This document shows, piece by piece, positions 16,768 through 25,009 of a stretch of DNA of 27,630 nucleotides. The notes below the pieces were generated by a model, which worked only from the letters and a program-made list of their open reading frames with translations, was not told where the DNA came from and did not search any database. A program made the translations under genes and the position numbers. Position 1 is the first letter of the stretch. Every line of letters starts with the position of its first letter. Source of the DNA: a virus; the IMG/VR virus record IMGVR_UViG_3300025769_000655, positions 1-27,630 of that record, one strand, 5' to 3'.

Positions 16768-17409
16768 TTACAACTCTTTTTCACGATTTGCTTTTCGATG
16801 ACAAAGCATACAAATTGATTCTCTTTTATTTCTATCTTTTTTAGATTTAGCATATTTATCTAATGATTTTTCTTTTGCACAAACTAAACATACTTTACTA
16901 TTTTCATCAGACTTTATGGTCTCTTTATATTGCTTAGTAGCTTCTCTAAGACCCACTAAACATTCTTTACAGTATTGAGTGTATCCACTTTTATATTTTT
17001 GAGATTTTTCAAATTCATTTACATCTTTTTCTTCTTGACATTCTAAACATTTTTTCCAATTAGGATTCCAAGAAAGCTTTTCTGCTTTAGCCTTAGCTTC
17101 TTCTACTTTTTCAACAAGTTCAGGCATCTCTTTCATCCAAGCTTTAAATCTTTCATAACCTATTGGAAGTTCTTCATATGTTTTTGTTGTTGTTAAAGAA
17201 CCTTTCCCTTCTGCAATTCTACTTAAAACAATTTCAGCTATTTCAGAATTGTAAGCTGACCTAGGTGCAACACCTGCTTGTTCTCTTAATTGTCTAACTC
17301 TTTCATCAGACACTCCCCATTCTTCAGCCCATAGAGATAACTTTTTATGTGGTTCTGATAAAAATAATTCTCTAGCTTCTTCTACTGTTGGTGCTATTCT
17401 ATTTGGCAT
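16768..17409 (-). CDS. HTH plus double zinc-finger DNA-binding protein
   Basis: 213 aa. The N-terminal part contains a helix-turn-helix-like segment (LSLWAEEWGVSDERVRQLRE, about 24-43). A helical linker (about 85-112) leads to two C-terminal metal-binding modules with the same spacing, Cys-x2-Cys-x22-Cys-x2-Cys: Cys121/124/147/150 and Cys174/177/200/203. Such Cys4 modules occur in phage DNA-binding and homing-nuclease-associated proteins. A strong AGGAGG precedes the ATG. It sits between the connector and the HNH gene and is followed by hairpins and a terminator. Likely a sequence-specific DNA-binding protein, either a late regulator or a partner of the HNH enzyme; neither role is proven. There is no nuclease motif of its own. 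Confidence 0.75.
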   Translation of the reverse strand: MPNRIAPTVEEARELFLSEPHKKLSLWAEEWGVSDERVRQLREQAGVAPRSAYNSEIAEIVLSRIAEGKGSLTTTKTYEELPIGYERFKAWMKEMPELVEKVEEAKAKAEKLSWNPNWKKCLECQEEKDVNEFEKSQKYKSGYTQYCKECLVGLREATKQYKETIKSDENSKVCLVCAKEKSLDKYAKSKKDRNKRESICMLCHRKANREKEL

Positions 17410-17427
17410 TATTCCTCCTAACTAGTT

Positions 17428-18078
17428 TTACTCGAAAAATATCCTTTTATATGGCATTAATGTTGTTATATCAAATGCAGACAAAGCAGGTCCTAAAGAT
17501 GTTCCCATAGGTTCTCCATAACTCAAACTTAAATCTCCTACTGATTCACTTTGTACTGAATAAAAATTACCGTCATTGTTTGTATCATCTGATTTATGTG
17601 AAGTTATTTCTGCTTTAGGTTGTAAAGAAGAAAGTTGTAAAGTGCTATTTATTAATCTTGCTACAGCTCTAGCAGAAGTATATCTAATTGTATCAGGAAT
17701 TGTTTGGAAACCAGCTGCATAAGTAACTATAACGTTTTGCATTCTTGCATCTGACCATCTTGATTTACCTGTTTTGACTAAAAATCCTTCTTCTAAATAA
17801 GCTACATAATCTTTGTCGTTTCCTTCTTCTAATGTAAAACCATCTTCAACTACAGAAGTCATAGAAACTACAGGAACTACTTTTAAAAATAAATGAGTTT
17901 TTTCTCTACCATCAAATTTTTCAACTATTGATGAATTGTATTCAGGATCATATCCTAAAAATCTTTTAATAGCTGAATCAACATATGGTATAAAGACATT
18001 AGTTATATCTGTTTCTAAAGCAGATGAATAATCAATTTGAACCATTGATTCTACATCAGATACGCTACATAGAGCCAT
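17428..18078 (-). CDS. Head-tail connector (adaptor, HK97 gp6-like)
   Basis: 216 aa. The start MALCSVSDVESMVQIDYSS, the helix ITNVFIPYVDSAIKRFLGYD (about 26-45), EKFDGREKTHLFLKVVPVVSMTSV and VIVTYAAGFQTIPDTIRYTSARAVARLINS fit the gp6/gp15-like connector family, in which an N-terminal helical bundle carries a beta loop with a conserved hydrophobic Y-x-x-G turn. These form a dodecameric ring under the portal. A clear AAGGAG site precedes the ATG. It follows a small basic protein gene by 10 nt, in the expected order after the capsid gene. Confidence 0.85.
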   Translation of the reverse strand: MALCSVSDVESMVQIDYSSALETDITNVFIPYVDSAIKRFLGYDPEYNSSIVEKFDGREKTHLFLKVVPVVSMTSVVEDGFTLEEGNDKDYVAYLEEGFLVKTGKSRWSDARMQNVIVTYAAGFQTIPDTIRYTSARAVARLINSTLQLSSLQPKAEITSHKSDDTNNDGNFYSVQSESVGDLSLSYGEPMGTSLGPALSAFDITTLMPYKRIFFE

Positions 18079-18088
18079 TTAGGACTCC

Positions 18089-18349
18089 TTACTTGTCTTC
18101 AGTATCTTTTGGCTTGACAGCCTTATTTTCTATTTCTTTTGATTCGGCAGCTTTTTTAGGTGCAGCTTTCTTTTTAGCAGGAGCTTTTTCTTTTTTACCC
18201 CAACCTTGCTCTTTTAACCAAGCTTCAGGATACTCTCTTCCAGCTTTGGCTACAATTGCAGCGTTACCTGATGGTGCATCGGCAAGATTACCTTCCCAGA
18301 TTGTTCCATCTTCTAGCTTCCAAATATTTTTTTCTACTACTACGAACAT
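18089..18349 (-). CDS. Small protein with folded N-terminus and Lys/Ala-rich tail
   Basis: 86 aa; family not identified. Residues 1-55 (KNIWKLEDGTIWEGNLADAP, VAKAGREYPEAWLKEQGW) look like a small compact domain. Residues 56-86 are a Lys/Ala/Pro/Glu-rich tail (KKKAAPKKAAESKE), likely disordered. Small proteins of similar layout are common directly after the major capsid gene, where they may be head decoration, head-fiber base or connector-associated proteins. Here it is the first gene after the hairpin that follows the capsid gene. The basic tail could contact DNA or the acidic tail of the protease-scaffold, but this is speculation. Confidence 0.75.
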   Translation of the reverse strand: MFVVVEKNIWKLEDGTIWEGNLADAPSGNAAIVAKAGREYPEAWLKEQGWGKKEKAPAKKKAAPKKAAESKEIENKAVKPKDTEDK

Positions 18350-18379
18350 AATTATATATTACCTCATCTACTCAATTCT

Positions 18380-18429
18380 TAAATAGTAAAGCGGTAGATA
18401 AATCTACCGCTTTGACTATACACTATTTA
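18380..18429 (-). terminator. Large composite hairpin after the major capsid gene
   Basis: The core is a near-perfect inverted repeat with 12-bp arms, AAAGCGGTAGAT and ATCTACCGCTTT (18388-18413). An outer 8-bp stem (18380-18387 with 18422-18429) continues it, separated by an 8-nt bulge on one side. It starts 7 nt after the capsid stop. The T-tract on the minus strand is weak (CTTTACTATTT), so partial termination or 3'-end protection of the capsid mRNA are both plausible. Confidence 0.7.
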
Positions 18430-18435
18430 CAAACT

Positions 18436-19689
18436 TTAGAAGTTTGTTATAGAACAGAAACTTTCAGCTCTGTAAATAGGGAAACCTAGTCTCATTGTAA
18501 GCCTGATTGCCAATTGATTCTTCGCAAAGAAGTCACTATGACTATCGGATACTGCTAGGTCAACACCTTGTCTCATAACAACGTGTGCAGCTTCGCCACC
18601 ACCGAATTTACCGACTAATGCGGTACCTTCAGCAATAACAGTTGATGGAACAACTTTTAGACCCCAAACTCTTGGAGCAGCATCAGCACCAAATCCACCT
18701 GCAACGACAAACAATGGGTTCTTAGAACCGGATGTTGTTACGTCAGATACGGATGTTACGATTTGATACCAATCTGAAGGATGCATCACAATAGCGTCTG
18801 CTTCTGTGAAGGCATCTTTTCTAATTTCTGTAATGGCTTGGTAAATTTGTCCAAGTCTTCCTAATTCACCAGCATATGGTAAAGCGTAATCAAATGTATT
18901 GATTCCGGATTTATTTAATATACCTGTTAGGTTTGGAGCAGAACCATCACCATTAATAAGTTGATTGTCCATATTAAGCTTCATCATTGTTGAGAGACGT
19001 GAGTTTACATAACCTTGAACACCTGCTACATCTGCTAGTAATTCATCAGTGACTGGCAAGAATGTTGCCATTTTTCTGATGGACTCTGTTCTCTCAGTGA
19101 ATGCTAATGCACCTTCATTAGATGTACTAATGTCAGCAGCTTCAGCAACTGATCCAGCATTGTTTGTGAAAGTGGTTTCTTCGAGATAGACATATGCATT
19201 TTGGTTTGTTTCGATTTGATCGAATAATCCAATAACACTATCTGGATCTCTAAGAGCAGTTTCTAAAATGCCCGGAGTTCTGAGAGACTCTGGCGGATAA
19301 CCAGTTGTGTTTAAAGTTGTTTTGTACTCGTATGGTGAAAATTCACCTTTAGAATCCACACCTTTAACTCCTTGATTCTTGTATGCATTATATGCATCTG
19401 AATCAGTAAGTTGTTCTCCAATTGTTTTAAAAGCTTTAGCTTCTTCAACTTGTGGAACAGGCATTTCATTTACAGGTTCATTATCTATTTCGAGAGCTTT
19501 TGCGTTAGCTGCTTTAGATTCTTCGATTTTGAGATCTTCGACCATACCTGCTAAGTCAGCATTAGCTTTTGCAATGCTTTCTTTTTGATCAGCAGTATAT
19601 TTGCCGTTTTCGTCTGCGCCATCGAAGATATTTTTAAGCTCTTCACGCGATTTTACAATCTGTTCTTTAAGATTGTCAACTTTACTCAC
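18436..19689 (-). CDS. Major capsid protein (HK97 fold)
   Basis: 417 aa, starting at GTG with a strong AGGAGAT site. Residues 1-65 are a charged coiled coil (VDNLKEQIVKSREELKNI, ESIAKANADLAGMVEDL), the delta-domain used as an internal scaffold and removed by the prohead protease. Then come an N-arm (about 85-140) and the HK97-type body: LRDPDSVIGLFDQIE, AEAADISTSNEGALAFTERT, IRKMATFLPVTDELLADV, a helix VQGYVNSRLSTMMKLNMDNQ, then LINGDGSAPNLTGILN, IVMHPSDWYQIV and a C-terminal LAIRLTMRLGFPIYRAESF. All are typical of the family. It sits directly after the protease gene and before a hairpin. The delta-domain cleavage point probably lies between about 80 and 130, not determinable here. Confidence 0.95.
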   Translation of the reverse strand: MSKVDNLKEQIVKSREELKNIFDGADENGKYTADQKESIAKANADLAGMVEDLKIEESKAANAKALEIDNEPVNEMPVPQVEEAKAFKTIGEQLTDSDAYNAYKNQGVKGVDSKGEFSPYEYKTTLNTTGYPPESLRTPGILETALRDPDSVIGLFDQIETNQNAYVYLEETTFTNNAGSVAEAADISTSNEGALAFTERTESIRKMATFLPVTDELLADVAGVQGYVNSRLSTMMKLNMDNQLINGDGSAPNLTGILNKSGINTFDYALPYAGELGRLGQIYQAITEIRKDAFTEADAIVMHPSDWYQIVTSVSDVTTSGSKNPLFVVAGGFGADAAPRVWGLKVVPSTVIAEGTALVGKFGGGEAAHVVMRQGVDLAVSDSHSDFFAKNQLAIRLTMRLGFPIYRAESFCSITNF

Positions 19690-19711
19690 TATTATCTCCT
19701 ATGATAACTAT

Positions 19712-19726
19712 TACTTATACTTCAAT
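19712..19726 (-). promoter_or_regulatory. 15-nt element shared with the region upstream of the major tail protein gene
   Basis: Identical to the 15 nt at 11287-11301. Here the bases also encode the last three residues and stop of the protease (ATT GAA GTA TAA). The two host sequences are otherwise unrelated, and both lie just upstream of the strongest expected structural genes. Confidence 0.45.
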
Positions 19727-20851
19727 GTCTACAGTCTCGGCTATAAGCCTTTGACCTTCGACCCATTCAGCGTCAAAATCTTCGTCAGCTGATTCGCTGT
19801 TATCCTCTGGTTCTTCGGTAACTTCTGAGACAGGAATCTCTTCAGTTTCTTCTTCCTCGGAATCGATGTCAGAGACATCGTTGTCGTATTCGTTAACTAC
19901 CGTATTCTCATCAACGTCTACGTCACCAGTTGGTTGCTCTTCTACTTCTGACTCTGAAACTTCTTCCGCACCGAACTCATCGACAAATGAGTCTAATTCA
20001 GCCCAAGCATCGCTGAGATCGTCCTGAACTGCGCGAAGTGCTTCAGTAGCTTTTTCGCCTAATTTTCTACCGTCTTTTTCACGGAGGGACGAAATTGCTT
20101 TCGCCCTTGTTATAAGGTTCTCTAATGCAGCAAGCACATCTTTGACCTCTTCAGAAAAAGTCTTATTGACTTCTTCTGAAACTTTTAATTCTTTTTCTTC
20201 TTCCTCAGCAGTTTCTTTAGCAATCTCTTCTGCTTCAGGATCTTCTGCTGGAGCTTCCTCAACAGGAGCTTCTTCAACCTCTTCTGGTTTTTCTTCAGGT
20301 TCTGGTTGATTCATACTTTCTGTAGTCATAACAGCTTTTTCTTCTGAAAGTTCTTCTAACAACTGAGTATTAGATTTAATAGCCATTGTGTATGTTTCTT
20401 GATTTGCTCCAACAAGAACTGGTGATACTTCGTAGACAGTTAGACCTTTAAGAAATCTAACATCTTCTTCTTCATCAGAACCGTCTTTTTTAAATTTACC
20501 GTATTCAGAATCATCAACTTTAAAACCGAAAGACCATTGTTGTAATTCACCCATAGCCTTTACTAAGTTATAAGCTTCTCTTCCTGATTCTGTATCCATA
20601 AAGAACTGACCTTTGAATGTCGCTTTATCATCGTCTTGTTCTATTTGACCTTTACCAATTGGCATATCCCATTTGTGAGCCCATACCATAGGCACATCTC
20701 CTGATTTAAAACCTGATTTGATAGAACCTGCTTTTACAATGTCGCCATCTGAATCTACTTTATCGAATACCGAAAAGACCGCAGCGACTTCGCCTTTTTC
20801 GTCATTCTTTATTTCTAAGTCGATTGACTTAATATCAAAATTATCTGACAC
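19715..20851 (-). CDS. Prohead protease (HK97 gp4-like, U35-type) with long acidic scaffold-like tail
   Basis: 378 aa from a GTG with AGGAG five bases upstream. Residues 1-155 are the protease: GEVAAVFSVFDKVDSDGDIV, then MVWAHKWDMPIGKG with His59, ELQQWSFGFKV with Ser107, and LTVYEVSPVLVGANQET with Glu141, the expected catalytic residues of this serine protease family. It should trim capsid delta-domains during maturation. Residues 156-378 are very rich in Glu and Asp, with one helical block (LAALENLITRAKAISSL, LRAVQDDLSDAWAELDSFVD) set in disordered acidic sequence; this resembles a scaffold. An ATG at 20329 (Met175) could start a separate scaffold product, but no strong ribosome site precedes it. 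The 85 nt between this gene and the portal hold no convincing small gene. Confidence 0.92.
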   Translation of the reverse strand: MSDNFDIKSIDLEIKNDEKGEVAAVFSVFDKVDSDGDIVKAGSIKSGFKSGDVPMVWAHKWDMPIGKGQIEQDDDKATFKGQFFMDTESGREAYNLVKAMGELQQWSFGFKVDDSEYGKFKKDGSDEEEDVRFLKGLTVYEVSPVLVGANQETYTMAIKSNTQLLEELSEEKAVMTTESMNQPEPEEKPEEVEEAPVEEAPAEDPEAEEIAKETAEEEEKELKVSEEVNKTFSEEVKDVLAALENLITRAKAISSLREKDGRKLGEKATEALRAVQDDLSDAWAELDSFVDEFGAEEVSESEVEEQPTGDVDVDENTVVNEYDNDVSDIDSEEEETEEIPVSEVTEEPEDNSESADEDFDAEWVEGQRLIAETVDIEV

Positions 20852-20936
20852 TTAAACTCCTAAATAAATAAAATTGCCAATTTCATATATAAGTTTATCA
20901 GTAGACCTTAATTCTCAACGACTACTTTTAATAGAT

Positions 20937-23765
20937 TTATTTAGTTATGTCAGATATGATTCTTAGACTTGAAATAGGCATTGTTACTCTTCTGTCTGTT
21001 CTCTTATGTGAACCGTCTTCCAAGATTTGCCAGACTTGCATAGTAGCTTCTTTATCTGTGTTATTTACAGATACAACTACACCGTGAACTGTTGATGGTG
21101 GCTGTGGACTTTTATCTATACTCCAAGATACAGATTGACCTGTTCTAACAGATTCTGCTTTAGTCATACTTTTACTAGAGTTAGGATGTCCTGATGGAAG
21201 TAGGTCTGTATCGTATGGTTTTCTTTTAAATTTACCATTTCTTAGTGCGTACAAAAAGCCGTTAACTCTGGCTAACGCCCACTGGTCAGCACCTGAAACA
21301 TTACCCCTAACTGAACCCGGATTTGTTCTATAAGCACCAACGCCTCTGTTAAATACTTTACCTAAAGTACCTGCAGAAGTTTTATATTTAGCACTACTTG
21401 AATTATGATCAGCAGCTTTCTGTCTTAAAATTTTTCTTATTCTAGGAGAGATAGCTTTCATTACCATTTCTGCTTCTAGTTCAGCAGCTTTTTTTCTACG
21501 TTCTCTAACAAGTTTTTTTCTTTCGTTAATAACAGCTTTCATAGCTGGAACACCTATGTTAAGAACTCCACCCCATTTGATAGCAGCAATAACACCGTTC
21601 AATCTTTTATCATTTTGATGTCTACCCATATAGCGTTCTCTTCTTCTTACCCAGTTAAGAACAGATTCACTTCTATCACCTGATTGATACTTAGTCCAAT
21701 TTCTAAAAGCATCATTACCAGTAAATGATGTTGGAGGATTACCACCATTGCCAGCCATTCTCCAAATCTCTCCCCAATTCTCTTTTAGATCTTTTGCGTA
21801 ACCGTATGGGAATTGTTTATACTTTGAATTTGAAATTCTAACTGCTTGATTCATACCCGGACTTGGAAAGTTAGTATCGTCTTTAGCTTTAACAATTAAT
21901 TTATTGTAATCTTCTTCACTTGAACAAGGCATATAAAATTTACCAGCAGGTCCTCTATCTACTTCGTGATATCCATCACAACCTAATTCCTGTGCTCTAG
22001 CTATAGCTTCTTCAGGAGTGGTAAAAGTATTTCTCATAAAAGCTGCTGGAGCTTTTTCTTCTGGACTATTCAATTTATCACCTCTCTCAAACATTGCTTC
22101 TGCTTCTTCTAAACTTACTTTTAATTCTTCTATTGCTCTATTTATCCAATGTTTTTTGGTTCTTTCAAAGGATTCGTGTGAACTACAAGGCATATAATAA
22201 GTCATACCTTCAATAGTATGTTCGTGATAACCTTCACAACCTATTTCTTTAGCCCTGCGTTCTGCCGCTTCTATCGTATCATACATCCACATATTCCTAG
22301 AAGGAGTTGGTTTGATCGTTTGTCTTGTAGATTCAGGTGCACCATCACCTGTGTCCATTACATCTTTCTTTTCTAATTCTTCTTGAGTTACAAATGTTTG
22401 ATCAATTGTTGCAGCAGGTATTTCTAATGGATCATCTTCACCAACAGGTATTGATTGATCTTCTGCATCTTCTTGAGCAGGTTTACCAGTTGCATCAACT
22501 TGTTGCATATTCATTGGTCTTAGGTAAACATTGTGAGAATCATCTGCGGCTAAACCAACTGCATTTCTAGCTTCACCAATTGTTGCCCACCCACCTGAAA
22601 CAGCAGTGTTCATTCTTTTGTAAAGCTCATCTTGATCTTGTGATAATGCTCTTACATCTTCAACATTATATTTACAATAAACATTGTCATCTTCATCAAA
22701 CTCAGGAAGTAGCTGATAAGTTAATTCTTCTGCAACTGTTCTCCACAAAGGAACAAGTTTTTGCTCAGTAAAATATTCTCTTAATTCTCTAGTATTGTTG
22801 TAGGTCGCTGAATTCAATCCAGCCCCGAGACCGGCGAGCACTGCTGGGACACCCATAACAGCTGCAACTCTTTCTTCAGGTAATCTTCTTAGTTCAATTA
22901 AGTTCATATCACTAGGACTAAAAGATACTACGTCTATATTCATAGCTCCAGTAAGAACCATAGGCATACCTCTATTAGCACCACCAAATTTAGATTTATA
23001 CATCTCTGATATTGCTTCTGCTTCTTCTCTTGTTGGACCACCCATAGCATCTGATGAAGGAGAAAGTATTACACCCGGTATTGCCATATTATGAAGCAAG
23101 GCTGTAGAATATTGACCTGCTGCTTCATCTCCTAATATTTCTCTAAGAACTGTTTTAATTGGAGCATATCCTTTTCTGTGATCGTTAGGATCAATTCCTG
23201 TTCTGATATGAATCATATCTTTAGGATCTATATCGACAGTATCTGTAGTAGGTGTGTATTCATATCTTGTAATTAATCTTTGTTGATCACCTTTTGGTTT
23301 TATAAAATTAGGCATAAGAGGAACTAATTGTACAACTTGTCCTTTCTTGTTTCTATTTTTAAAAAGGTAAGCATCTCCTTCTACGCTGATAGCTGATACT
23401 AAATAATGTGAAAGTATTGCACCAGACATAAAAGGATTTGGTCTTTTAAATAATTTTGAAACAGGGTGTTTAGCAAGAACTATATCTTGTCCAACTTCAT
23501 CTTCTTTAAATACATTTAATTTTGGTTCAGCAAAAGCTGTAGCTAAAACAGAAAGACAGGCAGCAACTGCGGAGTTACCAGAACCATTACCAATGTCTTC
23601 TAATTTGTCAGAAGGAAAGTATCCTGATTGTGTATTGTATCCGTATACAGATCTATCCAGCGCTGAGGCTAGTGATTGATTAAAATTTAATCTTTTTAAT
23701 TCTTGTCTCCCACTTGGGGTAAAACGTTTCGTAAATCTTTGAAACGCGTTTAATTCTTCAGCCAA
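20937..23765 (-). CDS. Portal protein (HK97 family) fused to a multi-domain C-terminal extension
   Basis: 942 aa from a TTG with AGGAG six bases upstream. Residues 1-425 are a normal HK97-type portal: SGNSAVAACLSVLATAFAEP, VSKLFKRPNPFMSG, GDAYLFKNRNKKGQ, PKDMIHIRTGID, GYAPIKTVLREI, ELRRLPEERVAAVMGVPAVL and GLNSATYNNTRELREYF. The extension then carries: two copies of a Cys/His module (about 493-535 and 579-621) with GCEGYHEH...YYMPCSSHESFE and GCDGYHEV...FYMPCSSEEDY; a region 640-735 with YGYAKDLKENWGEIWRMAGN, RRERYMGRH and GVIAAIKWGGV; a region 793-860 with GTLGKVFNRGVGAYRTNPGS and QWALARVNGFLYALRNGKF; and a Tudor/SH3-like end (867-942) with VRTGQSVSWSI and VHGVVVSV. Similar modules occur in other phage portal or protease fusions, as far as I recall. 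Portals are usually 400-500 aa. Whether the extension is cleaved off is unknown. Confidence 0.93.
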   Translation of the reverse strand: MAEELNAFQRFTKRFTPSGRQELKRLNFNQSLASALDRSVYGYNTQSGYFPSDKLEDIGNGSGNSAVAACLSVLATAFAEPKLNVFKEDEVGQDIVLAKHPVSKLFKRPNPFMSGAILSHYLVSAISVEGDAYLFKNRNKKGQVVQLVPLMPNFIKPKGDQQRLITRYEYTPTTDTVDIDPKDMIHIRTGIDPNDHRKGYAPIKTVLREILGDEAAGQYSTALLHNMAIPGVILSPSSDAMGGPTREEAEAISEMYKSKFGGANRGMPMVLTGAMNIDVVSFSPSDMNLIELRRLPEERVAAVMGVPAVLAGLGAGLNSATYNNTRELREYFTEQKLVPLWRTVAEELTYQLLPEFDEDDNVYCKYNVEDVRALSQDQDELYKRMNTAVSGGWATIGEARNAVGLAADDSHNVYLRPMNMQQVDATGKPAQEDAEDQSIPVGEDDPLEIPAATIDQTFVTQEELEKKDVMDTGDGAPESTRQTIKPTPSRNMWMYDTIEAAERRAKEIGCEGYHEHTIEGMTYYMPCSSHESFERTKKHWINRAIEELKVSLEEAEAMFERGDKLNSPEEKAPAAFMRNTFTTPEEAIARAQELGCDGYHEVDRGPAGKFYMPCSSEEDYNKLIVKAKDDTNFPSPGMNQAVRISNSKYKQFPYGYAKDLKENWGEIWRMAGNGGNPPTSFTGNDAFRNWTKYQSGDRSESVLNWVRRRERYMGRHQNDKRLNGVIAAIKWGGVLNIGVPAMKAVINERKKLVRERRKKAAELEAEMVMKAISPRIRKILRQKAADHNSSSAKYKTSAGTLGKVFNRGVGAYRTNPGSVRGNVSGADQWALARVNGFLYALRNGKFKRKPYDTDLLPSGHPNSSKSMTKAESVRTGQSVSWSIDKSPQPPSTVHGVVVSVNNTDKEATMQVWQILEDGSHKRTDRRVTMPISSLRIISDITK

Positions 23766-23779
23766 TTATATCTCCTAAA

Positions 23780-25009
23780 CTAATAAGCATTCCATTGCCT
23801 ACGCTCATTCAAGTTCAGGACACCGTATCCAAGCGCATCAACCATATCATCGTGTGCTCCAACAGGGAAAGTAAATAATTCTCTTTCCATATCATCAAGC
23901 CAAGGAGCGTCTCCCTTAAAATAGACATCTCCAGCTTCCATTCTAGCACTAAGTGTCAATGCTCGTGCAACTTTGTCCTTATCAGGTTTAACTTCTTTAA
24001 CACGCATTCCTTGACGTTTTGCCATTTGTATTAAAGAAAGTTGAAAACCTTGACGTTCCATAGTAACCCAACCAGCAGAATGTTTATCAATCATTCTTTT
24101 AATTGCACTTAAAATATCTGGTCCTTCAAATCTTTGTCTTAAACAATCAAGAACAATCATCTTATTATCTTTGGTCAAAGCAACAGCTATTATAGCAGTA
24201 TAGTCAGCATCTTCTTCTACTGAAGTAGCAATGTCTGTCGCTAAAAATATTGTGCATTCTTTTTTAAAATATGTTTCTCCATCTAATACAAAGTCTCCAT
24301 TATCATCGTAGTTCCAATATTTCATCCACTCAGGCTTAATCATTCCTTGACCAGCTTCTACAAACTCAGCCATATATTCTTGAGCAAAAACAATAGAACC
24401 AACTTCTGTTTTAGCTTGATCTACTTCATCAGGATCTATTCTTGGATTATCGTAAGTTGAAAATCTAAACCTTTCCCAGTTATCTGCAGTACCAGCAGTT
24501 TCCCATAAATTATAAAACCAATTATTCATACCCATAGGAGTACTAATAAATAATGCAGAACCTTTTCTTTCAGTTAATGTAGGTCTTAATACTTCTTGCC
24601 ATACTTCAGGTTTTACGAATGCAGCCTCATCCATAACAATAAAATCTAAACCTTCACCTCTTAGTCTTTGTGGATTATCTGCAGATCTTACAGCTATCTG
24701 TCCACCATTAGCCATAGTAAACTCCATATTAACAATTGAAATATTTGGTTCTATTTCTTTAGGGAATGATGCAGCTGAAGCAGCAATATCTCTCCAACCT
24801 ACACGAGCAATAGCAAAAGTAGGTGCTACCCACCAAGCACGACCACCTCGGAGTGCTACCTCCATACACATTTGTACACCAAGTCTAGTTTTACCAAATC
24901 GCCTACCAGCACATAATATTTTCCAACGTGCTTTTGAGTCAAATACTTTTTGTTGAGCTTCGTGTAAAGGTGGAAGCTTTGGATGATATAGTTGAGATTC
25001 AATTACCAT
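23780..25009 (-). CDS. terL: Terminase large subunit
   Basis: 409 aa. The ATPase half shows Walker A GRRFGKT (35-41), Walker B FIVMDEAAF with Asp127/Glu128, and the coupling motif FISTPMG (154-160). The nuclease half (RNase H-like) shows TDIATS with Asp259, and AHDDMVDALGY with Asp387, Asp388 and Asp391. It forms the motor that pumps DNA into the prohead through the portal and cuts the concatemer. The portal gene starts 14 nt after its stop. No small terminase subunit is recognisable in the window; it may lie further upstream or be too diverged to recognise. The ATG lies immediately after a 9-bp hairpin that overlaps its ribosome binding site. Confidence 0.97.
   Translation of the reverse strand: MVIESQLYHPKLPPLHEAQQKVFDSKARWKILCAGRRFGKTRLGVQMCMEVALRGGRAWWVAPTFAIARVGWRDIAASAASFPKEIEPNISIVNMEFTMANGGQIAVRSADNPQRLRGEGLDFIVMDEAAFVKPEVWQEVLRPTLTERKGSALFISTPMGMNNWFYNLWETAGTADNWERFRFSTYDNPRIDPDEVDQAKTEVGSIVFAQEYMAEFVEAGQGMIKPEWMKYWNYDDNGDFVLDGETYFKKECTIFLATDIATSVEEDADYTAIIAVALTKDNKMIVLDCLRQRFEGPDILSAIKRMIDKHSAGWVTMERQGFQLSLIQMAKRQGMRVKEVKPDKDKVARALTLSARMEAGDVYFKGDAPWLDDMERELFTFPVGAHDDMVDALGYGVLNLNERRQWNAY

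Noticed and set aside
20852-20936. Small gene or promoter in the gap between portal and protease
   Set aside because: Only an eight-codon frame is present, and TTGAGA with TTATAT lies at a poor spacing. Nothing firm can be claimed.
22337-22771. Plus-strand open frames opposite the portal gene
   Set aside because: They are Leu/His/Gln-rich, a typical reverse-frame by-product of the minus-strand gene, which has clear family motifs. The same applies to the plus-strand frames opposite the hub, tape measure, major tail, capsid, protease and terminase genes.
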